DNA of 64,000 nt from Microbacterium sp. APC 3901 (lineage in GTDB: Bacteria; Actinomycetota; Actinomycetes; Actinomycetales; Microbacteriaceae), in contig NZ_JASDCU010000010.1 of NCBI RefSeq assembly GCF_030407765.1, positions 102,903 to 166,902 of the forward strand, written 5' to 3'. The position numbers and the translations under genes are program-made. Positions 8,914 to 17,647 of the stretch are shown here, in pieces. Numbering within the stretch: the first letter of the stretch is position 1; every line of letters begins with the position of its first letter. The notes under the pieces were generated by a model. It was not told the origin of the DNA. It worked only from the letters and a program-made list of their open reading frames with translations, and did not search any database.

Positions 8914-10782
8914 TCACACCGTCGGGATCCACACCCGCATGGTCGACGGACCGCGCCGAGCCCAGTCGTGATAGGCGATCAAGGGCGCCTCGACCGTCTC
9001 GCCGGTCTCGCGGTGGCGCACCGGCAGCACGACGGAACCGCGCTGCTCGATGGGCTCCCCGGCGACGACCACATCGCCGACATCGGCCCTGAGATCGATC
9101 GACTCGAGCGCCAGCACCTCGGGGCCGCGCTCGATCGCGACGCTGCCGCGCACGGCATCCACCATCGGATGCGGTGACGTGGCCCTCGCCACGATCGGCA
9201 AACTGAGCTCGACGACGTCGCCGGCGCGGTACGCGCGAGCGACCGCGACCGTTCCCCCAGGTGCAGGTGACTCCGTGATCTCGCCTCCGCTGTGCACCCG
9301 AACGACGGCGCCCTCGGCCCACGACGGCACGCGCAGCGCCAGCGTGAACTCGGCATCCTCATCGATCGTGATCCGCACGTCGCCCCCGGCGGGGTAGTTG
9401 GTCGACACGTCGAAAGCCACGATCCGCCCGTCGGGCAGAACGGTCCGCACCGACGACGGCGCGTACTGATGCAGCTGCACGCCGTCGTCATCCGCTGTGG
9501 CGACATATGCGGCGAGGCTCGCGAACGTGCGTGCCACGTTCGGCGGGCAGCACGACACCTCGAACCACGGGGCGCGCAGCGATGACGAGGCGCGCGGCGA
9601 CGTGGCATCCGGATCCGCCGGCGTTCCCGGCGTGCGCTGATGCAGGGTGTTGGCGTAGAAGAACGAGCGGCCATCCGACCCCGGCGACGTCGCGACCACG
9701 TTGAACAGGGTGCGCTCGATCAGATCGGCGTACTGCGACTCGCCGGTCGCGAGCAGCAGCCGCCACGAGAACATGATCGAGCCGATGCCGGCGCAGGTCT
9801 CGGAGTAGGCGCGATCCGGCGGCAGCTCCCAGTCGTCTCCGAAGGCCTCGTCCTGATGGTGCGACCCCTGGCCGCCCGTGACATACGTGCGCCGTTCGAC
9901 CGTGCGATCCCACTGCGACCGCAGCGAGGCGAGCAGCGCGTCGTCTGAGAGCTCCGCTGCGACATCGGCCGCCGCCGACGAGAGGTAGTTCGCCCGCACG
10001 GAGTGCCCGCGCAGTGCCTCCGCCTCACGCACAGACACGTCATCCTGGAAGTAGCTGCGGCCCCACTCGATCTCGCCCAGAGACCCCCGGCCATGCCGCT
10101 CGACGAACAGCGCCGCCTGGTCGATGTAACGCTGCTCGCCGAGAGCGCGCCCGAGTTCTGCGAGACCGACCTCGACCTCGGCGTGCCCGCAGATCGCGTC
10201 GCGCCCGTCCGGGCCGAACTCGAGGCACACGAGTTCCGCAGCGCGGCGCGCGATGTCGATCAGCCCGTCGTCGGCATCCGGCCTCGTTCGCACCCGAGCG
10301 ACGGCCGCCTGGAACAGGTGTCCGAGGCAGTAGAGCTCGTGCCCCCACTGCAGCGCCGACCAGCGTTCGCCCTGTCCCTCACGCCCGAACATGGTGTTGA
10401 GGTACCCGTCGGGCTCCTGCGCGGCGGCGACACGGTCGACCACGCGGCGGAATCGCTGCTCGAGGTCGCCTTCGGCCGTGGCATCCGTCCGTCCGATCTC
10501 CCACGCCATCGCCTCGAGGAACTTGTAGATCTCGGAATCCGCGAACTCGCGCCCCCGGCGCCCCTCCGGCAGGGTGCCGGCGGCGGCGAGGTCGAAGTTC
10601 GGCAGCCACCCCTCGGACTCGAGGCGCGACTCGATGTGCGCGAGGGTGGCAGCGCCGTTCACAGTCTGGCGGTCACCCCAGAATCCTCCGGTGATGCGCA
10701 CCTCGTCGAGGCCGAGAGGGCGCAGACGGCCGCGGGTGGGAACCACCGGCGCTGCCGGTGCAGTGGTGTCGAACATGGTCAT
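8914..10782 (-). CDS. GH127 beta-L-arabinofuranosidase
   Basis: The 622-residue enzyme belongs to glycoside hydrolase family 127 (old DUF1680), which releases L-arabinose from beta-L-arabinofuranosides using a zinc-bound cysteine nucleophile. The metal and catalytic signature is visible: Glu328-Thr-Cys330 (YSETCAGIGS) and the vicinal Cys411-Cys412 (VSCCPPN), matching Glu338, Cys340, Cys417 and Cys418 of Bifidobacterium HypBA1. An N-terminal alpha/alpha-barrel (GYLNTMF, WGHELYCLGHL) is followed by beta-sandwich domains. No signal peptide is seen, so it acts inside the cell on imported oligosaccharides. The start ATG at 10782 overlaps the permease stop (ATGA). The frame is open far upstream, but only as a shadow of the permease genes. 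Confidence 0.93.
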   Translation of the reverse strand: MTMFDTTAPAAPVVPTRGRLRPLGLDEVRITGGFWGDRQTVNGAATLAHIESRLESEGWLPNFDLAAAGTLPEGRRGREFADSEIYKFLEAMAWEIGRTDATAEGDLEQRFRRVVDRVAAAQEPDGYLNTMFGREGQGERWSALQWGHELYCLGHLFQAAVARVRTRPDADDGLIDIARRAAELVCLEFGPDGRDAICGHAEVEVGLAELGRALGEQRYIDQAALFVERHGRGSLGEIEWGRSYFQDDVSVREAEALRGHSVRANYLSSAAADVAAELSDDALLASLRSQWDRTVERRTYVTGGQGSHHQDEAFGDDWELPPDRAYSETCAGIGSIMFSWRLLLATGESQYADLIERTLFNVVATSPGSDGRSFFYANTLHQRTPGTPADPDATSPRASSSLRAPWFEVSCCPPNVARTFASLAAYVATADDDGVQLHQYAPSSVRTVLPDGRIVAFDVSTNYPAGGDVRITIDEDAEFTLALRVPSWAEGAVVRVHSGGEITESPAPGGTVAVARAYRAGDVVELSLPIVARATSPHPMVDAVRGSVAIERGPEVLALESIDLRADVGDVVVAGEPIEQRGSVVLPVRHRETGETVEAPLIAYHDWARRGPSTMRVWIPTV

Positions 10783-11669
10783 CCCTTGAAAGCGCCGGAC
10801 ATGAAGCCGCGCACGTAGTGTCGTTGCAGGATCAGGAAGAGCAGGATGCAGGGGAGCGCCAGCACGACGACTCCCGCCTCGGTGGCGCCGTAGTCGACGA
10901 CGCCCTGCACCTGCCCACGGAGGTTGGCGACCGCGAGCGGCAGCGTCATGCGGTTCGTGTCGTTGATGAGGATCAGCGGAGCCATGAAGTCGTTCCACGC
11001 CGTGAGGAACGCGAACAGCCCGACCGTGACGAGCCCGGGCTTGACCGCCGGGAGCAGCACCCGCCACAGGGCGCCCCAGCTGGAGCATCCGTCGACCATC
11101 GCGGCCTCGTCCATCTCGCGCGGGATCGACTCGAAAGAGATGCGCATCATGAACATCGAGAACGGCAGCTGGAACATCGTGATCACGAGCGCCACACCGA
11201 CGAGCGAGTTCTGCAGGCCGACCGCGTTGAGGATCACGTAGAGGGGGATCAGCAGCGTCGCGTAGGGCACCATCAGGATCGCGAGGGTCAGCAGGAACAG
11301 CGCGTTCTTGCCGGGAAAAGAGAAGCGCGCGAACGCGTATCCGCCCAGCAGCGAGATGAACAGCGTGAGGGCCACGGTGAGCACCGAGACGAACAGCGAG
11401 TTGCCGAGGTAGACCCAGATGCCGGCCTGGTACTCGCCGAGCGCGGCGTAGTTGCCGAAGCCCCAGCCGTCGGTCTGACTGGTGCCGGCCAGCGGACTCA
11501 CGGACGAGACGCCGGTCCAGATCAGGGGGTAGAGGAAGATCACCGCGAGGGCGGTCGTGAACACCCAGTAGGGGATGCCGAACACGACGCGGGCCGCCTT
11601 CGAGCGGTACCGGGGTGCGGTGGGCTGATGATTCGGGGCGACGATGGTGCGGGTCAATGTCTGTGACAT
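10779..11669 (-). CDS. Carbohydrate ABC transporter permease, MalG type
   Basis: This 296-residue inner-membrane protein has about six transmembrane segments and the cytoplasmic EAA loop (MDEAAMVDGCSSWGALWRV, then LPAVKPGL) that contacts the ATPase. It is the second permease of a CUT1 oligosaccharide importer. It is the third gene of a leftward operon (binding protein, MalF-like, MalG-like, GH127) and overlaps the GH127 start by 4 bp. As usual for CUT1 systems in actinobacteria, no dedicated ATPase is encoded here; a shared MsiK-type ATPase elsewhere is expected from family knowledge. Confidence 0.93.
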   Translation of the reverse strand: MSQTLTRTIVAPNHQPTAPRYRSKAARVVFGIPYWVFTTALAVIFLYPLIWTGVSSVSPLAGTSQTDGWGFGNYAALGEYQAGIWVYLGNSLFVSVLTVALTLFISLLGGYAFARFSFPGKNALFLLTLAILMVPYATLLIPLYVILNAVGLQNSLVGVALVITMFQLPFSMFMMRISFESIPREMDEAAMVDGCSSWGALWRVLLPAVKPGLVTVGLFAFLTAWNDFMAPLILINDTNRMTLPLAVANLRGQVQGVVDYGATEAGVVVLALPCILLFLILQRHYVRGFMSGAFKG

Positions 11670-11693
11670 GATTCTCAGCTCTCGGTTCGGTTC

Positions 11694-12599
11694 TCAGTCG
11701 TCTTCTGGGCGGCGGAACGCGCGCAGCTGGAAGACGTTGATGACGATGAGCGCGAGCAGCACGATCACCGAGAGGGCGCCGGCGATGCCGAGGCTGTTCT
11801 GCCCCTGGAAGGCGACGTTGTAGATCAGCTGCACGACGGTCATGGTGCTGTTGTCGGGTCCGCCTTTGGTGAGGATGTAGAACTGCTCGAACGCGAGCAG
11901 CGACCCCGTCACGCACATCACTGTGGTGAGGGCGAAGGTCGGCTTGAGCAGCGGCACCGTGATGTCGCGGAACGTCTGCCACCGGTTCGCTCCGTCGATG
12001 CGCGCCGCCTCGTACACGTCGTCGGGGATGCCCTGCAGGCCCACGAGCATCAGCAGCATGTAGAAGCCCGCATAGCGCCAGACGATCAGGAAGATCGTCG
12101 ACCACAACGCGCCTTCGGGAGTGCCGAGGAACGTGATTCCCCACGACTTCATGAGGTCTGCGAAAGGTCCGGCGATCGGGGAGTACAGCACGTAGAAGAG
12201 CAGCGAGGCGGATGCCAGGCCGAGGGCGCTCGGGATCAGGAACGCCGTGCGCAGGAACCCCTTCCAGCGGGTCGACTCCTGCACGAGCAGGGCGAGGGCG
12301 AGTCCGAGGCCGATCAGGATCACGGTCGTGATGAGCGTGTAGAGCAGGGTGAAGCGGATCGAGTCCCAGAAGAGGCGGTGGGTGACGGCATCCGCGTAGT
12401 TCTCGGGGAAGTTGATGCCCTGATTTCCGCTCAGCAGAGGCCAGTCGGATGCCGACATCTGCACCACCAGCACCAGCGGCACGATGAAGAGCAGAGCGAC
12501 GAAGATCGCCGTCGGGGCCGCGTACAGCCAGCCCTGCACCGGGCCGCCGAAGGCGGTGCGGCGTCTGCGGCGACGCAGCGGAGGTGCGGTCGAGGTCAT
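11694..12599 (-). CDS. Carbohydrate ABC transporter permease, MalF type
   Basis: The 301-residue permease has about six membrane segments and the EAA motif (YEAARIDGANRWQTFRD, then VPLLKP). The ATG at 12599 is chosen because it gives a normal-length, arginine-rich cytoplasmic N-terminus and has AAAGAGAA about 5 bases upstream; an open extension to 12761 lies in the binding-protein gene's shadow. It partners the MalG-type permease 24 bp downstream. It lies 71 bp behind the binding-protein gene, in the same operon as the GH127 enzyme, so arabino-oligosaccharides are the likely cargo. Confidence 0.92.
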   Translation of the reverse strand: MTSTAPPLRRRRRRTAFGGPVQGWLYAAPTAIFVALLFIVPLVLVVQMSASDWPLLSGNQGINFPENYADAVTHRLFWDSIRFTLLYTLITTVILIGLGLALALLVQESTRWKGFLRTAFLIPSALGLASASLLFYVLYSPIAGPFADLMKSWGITFLGTPEGALWSTIFLIVWRYAGFYMLLMLVGLQGIPDDVYEAARIDGANRWQTFRDITVPLLKPTFALTTVMCVTGSLLAFEQFYILTKGGPDNSTMTVVQLIYNVAFQGQNSLGIAGALSVIVLLALIVINVFQLRAFRRPEDD

Positions 12600-12670
12600 C
12601 AGATTCTCTTTCGATCGGGGGACTGATGAGCGGATGCGGGGGCGGTGCGCGGCACCGCCCCCGCGATGGG

Positions 12671-13966
12671 TCACTGCGACAGGATCGCTGTGATCTCCTC
12701 GTTGTCGGCCGGCACCGAGTCGTCGCCGTTCAGCACCGCGTTGCGCACCAGCGTCAGCCACGGGCTGCCCGGGGCGTTGAAAGCCTGCTGGAAGTTCAGC
12801 GCCACCGGGGTGTCGCCCTGGGCGGCGACCTCGTTGATCGTGACCAGTCGCGGGTCGGCGGCGGCGTACTCGTTGTCGGCGAGGTCGCCGCGTGAGACGG
12901 CGTTGCCGTCCTTCGCGAGCACCTCGACCTGCGCCTCCTCCGACATCATCCAGTTGAGGAAGTTCCAGGCCTGCGCCGCCTTCTCAGAGTCCTTCGAGAT
13001 GCCGATGCCGTCGCCGCCGACGAACGTCGAGGCGCCGCCGTCGACACCGGGGATGCCGGCGACTCCTGCGTCGAACTCCAGGGAGGGGAGCAGCGTCGCG
13101 GGGAACGGCATCACGCCGACCTTGCCCTCGCTGAACGCCGCGGTCCAGGTGGGGCCGGCCTCATCCGTCGAGCTGGGCAGGATCGCCCCGGCATCCTGCA
13201 GCTCGGCCCACGTGTCGTAGACGGCCTGGGCGGAGTCGCCGTCGAGCAGGGATTCGGTGCCGTCGTCGCTCATGACCTCGTCGCCCGATGCCCAGATCGA
13301 GGGGAACCAGGTGAAGACCAGGCAGCCTCCGCAGTTGAGGCCGGTCGCCGTTCCGTAGGTGTCCGGCTTGTTCAGCGCCTGCACGGCCATGGCCGCCTCG
13401 GCGAACTCCTCGAGTGTCGCGGGTGCCTTCTCGGGGTCGAGGCCCGCTTCGGCGAACAGCTCCTTGTTCCAGAAGAGCATCGAGAGGTCGAGGGCGAAGG
13501 GCAGCACATACTCCGCGCCGTCGACCGTGCCGGCCGACAGATGACCGGGGTTGATCTCGTCCTTGAAGTCGAGCGCATCGATCTGCTCGGACATGTCTTG
13601 GAACAGGCCCTGTTGAGCCCAGTTGGGCACGTAGACGATGTCGGCGGCGAACAGGTCGGGCAGACCGTCCGACCCTGCAGCGGCACCGACCTTGGCGACG
13701 TAGTCATCGTTGGGGACGACCGTCAGCTCGACCTGGTTCTCGTGGCTGTCGTTGTAGGCGTCGACGAGCAGCTTGGCCTGGCGCTCGATCGGAGCGCGGG
13801 TCCACAGCGTCAGCGTCGTGCCGTCGTCGGTGCCTTCGGCGGGGATCGGCTCGTTCGACGCCTCGTCGGCGGCGGGTGCGCAGGCGGCGAGACCGCCGAC
13901 GAGCAGACCGGCCGCGATGACCGCGGCTGCGGCCCGGCGGGCGGCGTGGGTTCGAGTGGTGTTCAT
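12671..13966 (-). CDS. Extracellular solute-binding lipoprotein, family 1 (oligosaccharide)
   Basis: The 431-residue protein opens with an arginine-rich signal and a lipobox (GLAAC, Cys29), then the family-1 binding fold (TLTLWTRAPIERQAKLLVDAYN, later AWNFLNWMMSEEAQ). It captures oligosaccharides at the membrane for the MalF/MalG permeases encoded next. A Cys-Gly-Gly-Cys pair (LNCGGCLVF) in the middle may be a disulfide. It is the first gene of the leftward GH127 operon, with an operator-like palindrome at 14076-14091 in its upstream region. The GH127 partner suggests beta-arabinofuranose-containing oligosaccharides as ligand (inference). Confidence 0.92.
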   Translation of the reverse strand: MNTTRTHAARRAAAAVIAAGLLVGGLAACAPAADEASNEPIPAEGTDDGTTLTLWTRAPIERQAKLLVDAYNDSHENQVELTVVPNDDYVAKVGAAAGSDGLPDLFAADIVYVPNWAQQGLFQDMSEQIDALDFKDEINPGHLSAGTVDGAEYVLPFALDLSMLFWNKELFAEAGLDPEKAPATLEEFAEAAMAVQALNKPDTYGTATGLNCGGCLVFTWFPSIWASGDEVMSDDGTESLLDGDSAQAVYDTWAELQDAGAILPSSTDEAGPTWTAAFSEGKVGVMPFPATLLPSLEFDAGVAGIPGVDGGASTFVGGDGIGISKDSEKAAQAWNFLNWMMSEEAQVEVLAKDGNAVSRGDLADNEYAAADPRLVTINEVAAQGDTPVALNFQQAFNAPGSPWLTLVRNAVLNGDDSVPADNEEITAILSQ

Positions 13967-14075
13967 GGGCGGGGGCTCCTCTGGGCTCTTCCTCGAGCGG
14001 ATGCGGTGTGGCGCTTCGACAGTGCAGCGCCGGGAGTGAGGTGGTGTGCGATCGGGAATCTCGAAATCTACGAAA

Positions 14076-14091
14076 ACCCTTTCGAAAAGGT
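14076..14091. promoter_or_regulatory. LacI-type operator candidate in divergent promoter region
   Basis: ACCCTTTCGAAAAGGT is a dyad around a central CG with one mismatched pair, midway between the divergent binding-protein gene and LacI gene. A related half-site (AACCTTTC) lies about 40 bp further right. It could control both directions through the LacI protein at 14156. Confidence 0.5.
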
Positions 14092-14155
14092 ATAGCGTGG
14101 TTCTCGCAGGGCCGTCAACCCTTGTTCCGATAACCTTTCAGCAACAGGGAGTGGG

Positions 14156-15178
14156 ATGACTGATACGAGTGGAACGCGGGCTGTGACCCTCGGTGACGTC
14201 GCCGCGCGTGCGGGGGTGTCGATCTCGACGGCCTCGAAGGCGCTGAACGATCGCGGTGACGTCTCGGCGGCGACACGGGTCAAGGTGCGGGCGATCGCCG
14301 ACGAGCTGTCGTTCACGCCGAACGCCATGGCGCGCGGCCTGCTTGCAGGGCGCACGGGCACCGTCGGCCTGCTCACCAGCGACCTCGAGGGCCGCTTCAT
14401 GCTGCCGATCCTGATGGGCGCTGAGGATGCCTTCGGCGCCGGTCGCATCAACGTCTTCCTGTGCGATGCGCGCGGCGACGCGATCCGTGAGCAGCATCAT
14501 CTCCGTGAGCTCCTCAGCCGCCGGGTCGACGGCATCATCGTCGTCGGGCGGCAGACAGATCCGCGGCCCTCGCTCGGGCAGGAGATCCCCGTGCCGGTCG
14601 TCTACGCGTACGCGCCGTCCGACGACCCTCGCGACCTCTCACTGACTCCTGACAACTACGCGGGCGGACGGCTGGCGATCGAGCATCTGCTGGCGTGCGG
14701 GCGTCGGCGCATCGCACACATCTCGGGCGACCCGACGTATGCCGCAGCTCAAGACCGCCTCGCCGGGGCCAGGGCCGCCCTCGCCGAAGCCGGCCTCGAG
14801 CTCGTCGGCGAGCCGATGTTCTCGGAGTGGACGGAGCACTGGGGGCGCGACGCCGCGGCGATGCTGCTGAACCGGCATCCCGACATCGACGCCGTGTTCT
14901 GCGGCTCGGACCAGATCGCTCGCGGCGTGCTCGACTCGGCGCGGGATCTCGGCCGATCGGTGCCCGACGACCTTGCGGTGATCGGCTACGACAACTGGGA
15001 AGTGCTCGCGACGAACGCGCGACCCGAGCTCACCAGCATCGACGCCAACCTGCAGCAGCTGGGGCGTCAGGCGGCGCTTCGGGTGTTCGACGCGATCGAC
15101 GGCATCGACATCGGCGAGGGGTCGCACCATCTGCCGGTGCGGCTCGTGATCCGCGGATCGACCATCGCCCGGCGCTGA
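14156..15178 (+). CDS. LacI-family regulator of the GH127 operon (probable)
   Basis: The 340-residue protein has an N-terminal helix-turn-helix (TLGDVAARAGVSISTASKALN) and hinge, then a sugar-binding-like effector domain (DAVFCGSDQIARGVLD, LAVIGYDNWEVLATNARPELTSI). It is divergent to the GH127 operon and separated from it by a 189-bp region with an operator-like palindrome, the classic arrangement of a local repressor. GGGAG precedes the ATG by a few bases. The last eight codons and the stop lie inside a 25-bp sequence that recurs at 16691-16715, so the gene's 3' end looks like the target of an insertion. Confidence 0.92.
   Translation: MTDTSGTRAVTLGDVAARAGVSISTASKALNDRGDVSAATRVKVRAIADELSFTPNAMARGLLAGRTGTVGLLTSDLEGRFMLPILMGAEDAFGAGRINVFLCDARGDAIREQHHLRELLSRRVDGIIVVGRQTDPRPSLGQEIPVPVVYAYAPSDDPRDLSLTPDNYAGGRLAIEHLLACGRRRIAHISGDPTYAAAQDRLAGARAALAEAGLELVGEPMFSEWTEHWGRDAAAMLLNRHPDIDAVFCGSDQIARGVLDSARDLGRSVPDDLAVIGYDNWEVLATNARPELTSIDANLQQLGRQAALRVFDAIDGIDIGEGSHHLPVRLVIRGSTIARR
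15154..15178 (+). repeat. Left copy of 25-bp direct repeat (3' end of LacI gene)
   Basis: This 25-bp stretch, starting CGGATCGACCATCGC and ending in the LacI stop TGA, is repeated at 16691-16715 with a single C/T difference. The two copies bound a 1.5-kb AT-richer segment. Similarity stops abruptly outside the 25 bp. It may be a site-specific attachment core. Confidence 0.75.
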
Positions 15179-15227
15179 GGCTCGCACGCCCGCGCCGGGG
15201 TGCGGTCAGGTCCTGCCGCGCCGTCCG

Positions 15228-15947
15228 TCAGCCGATGATGAGCTTGCGTTGCTCGTCAGTCAGGCCATCCAACCGCCCTCCCGGGAGAACGTCGGTGAGT
15301 TCCCCGGTTGCGCGCGATCCCAAGAACGGCCAGATCTGTTCGCCAGGGTCGGATGGGTTGGTGACGATGAACCCCTGGGGGCTCACGAGGGGCCATCGGG
15401 GTTTGCCTGCCGCCTCAGCGTCGCCTGTCTCGACTCGATACTCCTCGGACACCTGCAGCTGCTCTGGGGTCAACTCGTCGTCGAGATATGCCACCACGTT
15501 GAGGTCTCGGGGCAACGCATCGGCGACCTCTTGAGGCTCCGACGACGGAGAGATCACGGGAATGTAGACGATGTCCCCCGGCTGCAGCGATGTCTCGTCC
15601 TTCACAGTGACCTCGGTGACCTCGACTTCGGCGAGGAGGGCTGCACCGACGGGTGTTCCGGTGGCGGTGGTGACCTTGTCTCCCGCGAGCCAGCGGTGCA
15701 CGGTACCGGTGACCACAGCCGCGGAGCGTTGGCCGAGGTCTGTCGTGTTCTGGAAGACGATGGTCGAGACAGCACTGATATCGAGAGACAGAAGGATCTC
15801 AGCGGCATCAGATCGTGTTGCTTCCTGCGCGACAGATACCGGTGCTGGGTGGGTTCCTGGCGCCGTCGCGCATGAGCTAAGTAGCAGTGCCAATGTCGGC
15901 ACCAGCGTCAGGCTTACATGCGATCGCCGGCTGCGTTGTGCGTTCAT
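15228..15947 (-). CDS. Uncharacterised lipoprotein in repeat-bounded island
   Basis: I do not recognise the family. The 239-residue product starts with a basic then hydrophobic leader ending in LLLSSC (Cys26), a lipobox, so it is predicted to be membrane-anchored outside the cell. The mature part is acidic and beta-rich, with a segment about residues 70-130 (VVTGTVHRWLAGDK, LLAEVEVTEVTV, LQPGDIVYIPV) recalling small beta-barrel domains, and a C-terminal stretch GFIVTNPSDPGEQIWPFLGS. ATG 15947 is preferred because AGGA lies 6 bases upstream; ATG 15965, overlapping the upstream stop as TGATG, is possible. It follows the metalloprotease gene closely, so the two are probably co-transcribed and may work together (inference). 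Confidence 0.7.
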   Translation of the reverse strand: MNAQRSRRSHVSLTLVPTLALLLSSCATAPGTHPAPVSVAQEATRSDAAEILLSLDISAVSTIVFQNTTDLGQRSAAVVTGTVHRWLAGDKVTTATGTPVGAALLAEVEVTEVTVKDETSLQPGDIVYIPVISPSSEPQEVADALPRDLNVVAYLDDELTPEQLQVSEEYRVETGDAEAAGKPRWPLVSPQGFIVTNPSDPGEQIWPFLGSRATGELTDVLPGGRLDGLTDEQRKLIIG

Positions 15948-15964
15948 GATCGGTCCTGTCTTCA

Positions 15965-16597
15965 TCAATGCGCAGCGTTGATGTGATCAACGTGGTGCTG
16001 TGGATAGTAGAGGACTTGCGTCGATAGAGTGGAATTCATGCACCCTCCGACGCCGGTATCGTGATAAACCCCGACGGCGTGCCCAATCTCATGGCAGAGG
16101 ACGTTCCGGCGCGCATTTGCCAGCTGCGTGCTGTTCCAACCCCATGTGCGCGACTGTAACCACGACGAACGGATGTTGAAGATCAGACTGGCCTGGTCGC
16201 AGCGCGCGACGCTCGGCATCCTCTTCGTGCAGATGTACATGCCCAGCACGTTATCGGGGAGCTCGACTTCACCGGTGACCCCGTTGCGGTGGGCGCCAAG
16301 GTCTGTCTGAGTTCCACACGGATTCATGTAAGTGTCATAGAGATCGGTCTGGTTGTCGAGGTTGGACATCGCTTCGCCGAACCTCTGCCCGATCGTAGGA
16401 TCCCATGGTTCGACCGTGCAATAGTCCATGTTCGCGTCATCGGCTCGGCAGGGTACCTGTGTTGCGGGCCATTGATTGCAGCTCGCGGAATATGTATCGG
16501 CTTGTGCTGCCGCGTTATTGAATGGCACGAGCGCGATCACCGCAATCACGATCACCGCGAGAGAAATGCCTTTATGAACGAAACTACGTTGTTTCAT
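15965..16597 (-). CDS. Small secreted zinc metalloprotease (metzincin type)
   Basis: The 210-residue protein has a signal peptide (basic start, hydrophobic residues about 10-30, likely cleavage after AQA near 33). Its C-terminal half holds HEIGHAVGVYHD (His169, Glu170, His173, Gly176, His179), the extended zinc site of metzincins, followed by a candidate Met-turn (GGCMNS, Met187). Eight cysteines in the mature part (40, 50, 60, 94, 123, 133, 168, 186) suggest disulfides. It is far shorter than most metzincins and has no recognisable pro-domain. Codon use and base composition are visibly less GC-rich than in flanking genes, a sign of transfer. The next gene, a lipoprotein, starts at or just after its stop. 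Substrate unknown. Confidence 0.8.
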   Translation of the reverse strand: MKQRSFVHKGISLAVIVIAVIALVPFNNAAAQADTYSASCNQWPATQVPCRADDANMDYCTVEPWDPTIGQRFGEAMSNLDNQTDLYDTYMNPCGTQTDLGAHRNGVTGEVELPDNVLGMYICTKRMPSVARCDQASLIFNIRSSWLQSRTWGWNSTQLANARRNVLCHEIGHAVGVYHDTGVGGCMNSTLSTQVLYYPQHHVDHINAAH

Positions 16598-16690
16598 GCG
16601 GTGAGACTACGGGCTGGCGGCCGATATGGTGGGATTCTATTACCGGCACCGGTTCGTTAGAAGCGACGAAGTTGTTGCTTGCCCAGCAGT

Positions 16691-16715
16691 CGGATCGACC
16701 ATCGCTCGGCGCTGA
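16691..16715 (+). repeat. Right copy of 25-bp direct repeat
   Basis: It matches 15154-15178 at 24 of 25 bases and, read in the same frame, again spells the LacI C-terminus GSTIARR followed by TGA, although no LacI gene body precedes it. It lies 30 bp before the convergent epimerase stop. Together the copies define a 1,537-bp insertion unit. Confidence 0.75.
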
Positions 16716-16744
16716 CGGGTTGCCGCGTCGTGCGGCTGGCCGGC

Positions 16745-17590
16745 TCAGGCGTGGTCGCGCCAGGAGTGCTGCGGGTCGAACCCCAGCACGCGGCGGGCCT
16801 TGTCGATCGACAGCAGCGTCTCGTTCGGTCCGAACTCGCGAGCGACCGGCACGTCGGGGAAGACCTCGGCGAGCAGCTCGGCGTTCGGCCGCGACATCAC
16901 GGTGTCGGCGGCGGCGATGATGAAGTTGTCGAAGCCCGGGGCCGCGACCTCGAGCGCTCGCTGCACCGCCTGTGCACCGTCGCGGGCATCGATGTAGCCC
17001 CAGAGGTTCCACTTGCGGCGCAGGGCGTCGGCGTCGAAATCGGGGAACTCGGCATAGTCCTCGGGGTTCATGACGTTCGAGAACCGCAGGGCCGTGATCG
17101 AGAGGTCGGGGTGCCAGCGCACGAGCTCCCTCGCCAGCTGCTCCTCGAGCGTCTTGACCAGCGAGTACACCGATTCGGGGCGGGCGGGGTAGTCCTCGTC
17201 GACAGGTACGTAGGGCGGCGGCACGTCGAACGGCAGGCCGAGAACGGTCTCGCTCGACGCGTAGACGACGCGCCGGATGCCGAGGCGCACCGCCGCCCAG
17301 AACACGTTGAACGTGGCCGGCATGTTGTTGTGGAACGTGGCGACATCGCTGCGGATGCCGGGGGCCGGGATCGCGCCCAGATGCACCACGGCGTCGATGC
17401 CGTCGTGCCGGTCGCCGACGGCAGTGAAAGCATCCACCACCTGGCCGTAATCCGTGAGGTCGACCTGCACGAAGTCAGGTCCGCGGACTCCTGCGACGTC
17501 CATGCCGATGACCTCGTGGCCGTGGGCGCGGAGTTCCCGCGCGACGACGCTGCCGAGCTTGCCCGATGATCCCGTGAGTGCGATGCGCAT
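16745..17590 (-). CDS. NAD(P)-dependent SDR epimerase/dehydratase
   Basis: The 281-residue extended short-chain dehydrogenase has an N-terminal nucleotide-binding glycine motif (TGSSGKLG) and the catalytic YSLVK pair, with a preceding serine (YASSETV). It resembles sugar-nucleotide epimerases and uronate dehydrogenases; the exact substrate cannot be read. The ATG at 17590 is chosen because it places the Rossmann motif at the N-terminus, although an in-frame extension to 17635 exists. It is divergent from the LacI gene at 17648 and next to the arabinose operon, so a role in pentose or uronate use is plausible. Its 3' flank carries the right-hand copy of the island's direct repeat. Confidence 0.85.
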   Translation of the reverse strand: MRIALTGSSGKLGSVVARELRAHGHEVIGMDVAGVRGPDFVQVDLTDYGQVVDAFTAVGDRHDGIDAVVHLGAIPAPGIRSDVATFHNNMPATFNVFWAAVRLGIRRVVYASSETVLGLPFDVPPPYVPVDEDYPARPESVYSLVKTLEEQLARELVRWHPDLSITALRFSNVMNPEDYAEFPDFDADALRRKWNLWGYIDARDGAQAVQRALEVAAPGFDNFIIAAADTVMSRPNAELLAEVFPDVPVAREFGPNETLLSIDKARRVLGFDPQHSWRDHA

Positions 17591-17647
17591 GTCACCAGAG
17601 TGGCACGAAGAAGAGGCGCCGGGGCCGCTCGGCATACACTCGTCGGC

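Noticed and set aside
8914..12144. Single 1076-codon leftward reading frame
   Set aside because: Only codons from 10782 leftward encode the GH127 enzyme. The rest is a frame-shifted shadow of the two permease genes, which have clear family sequence in other frames.
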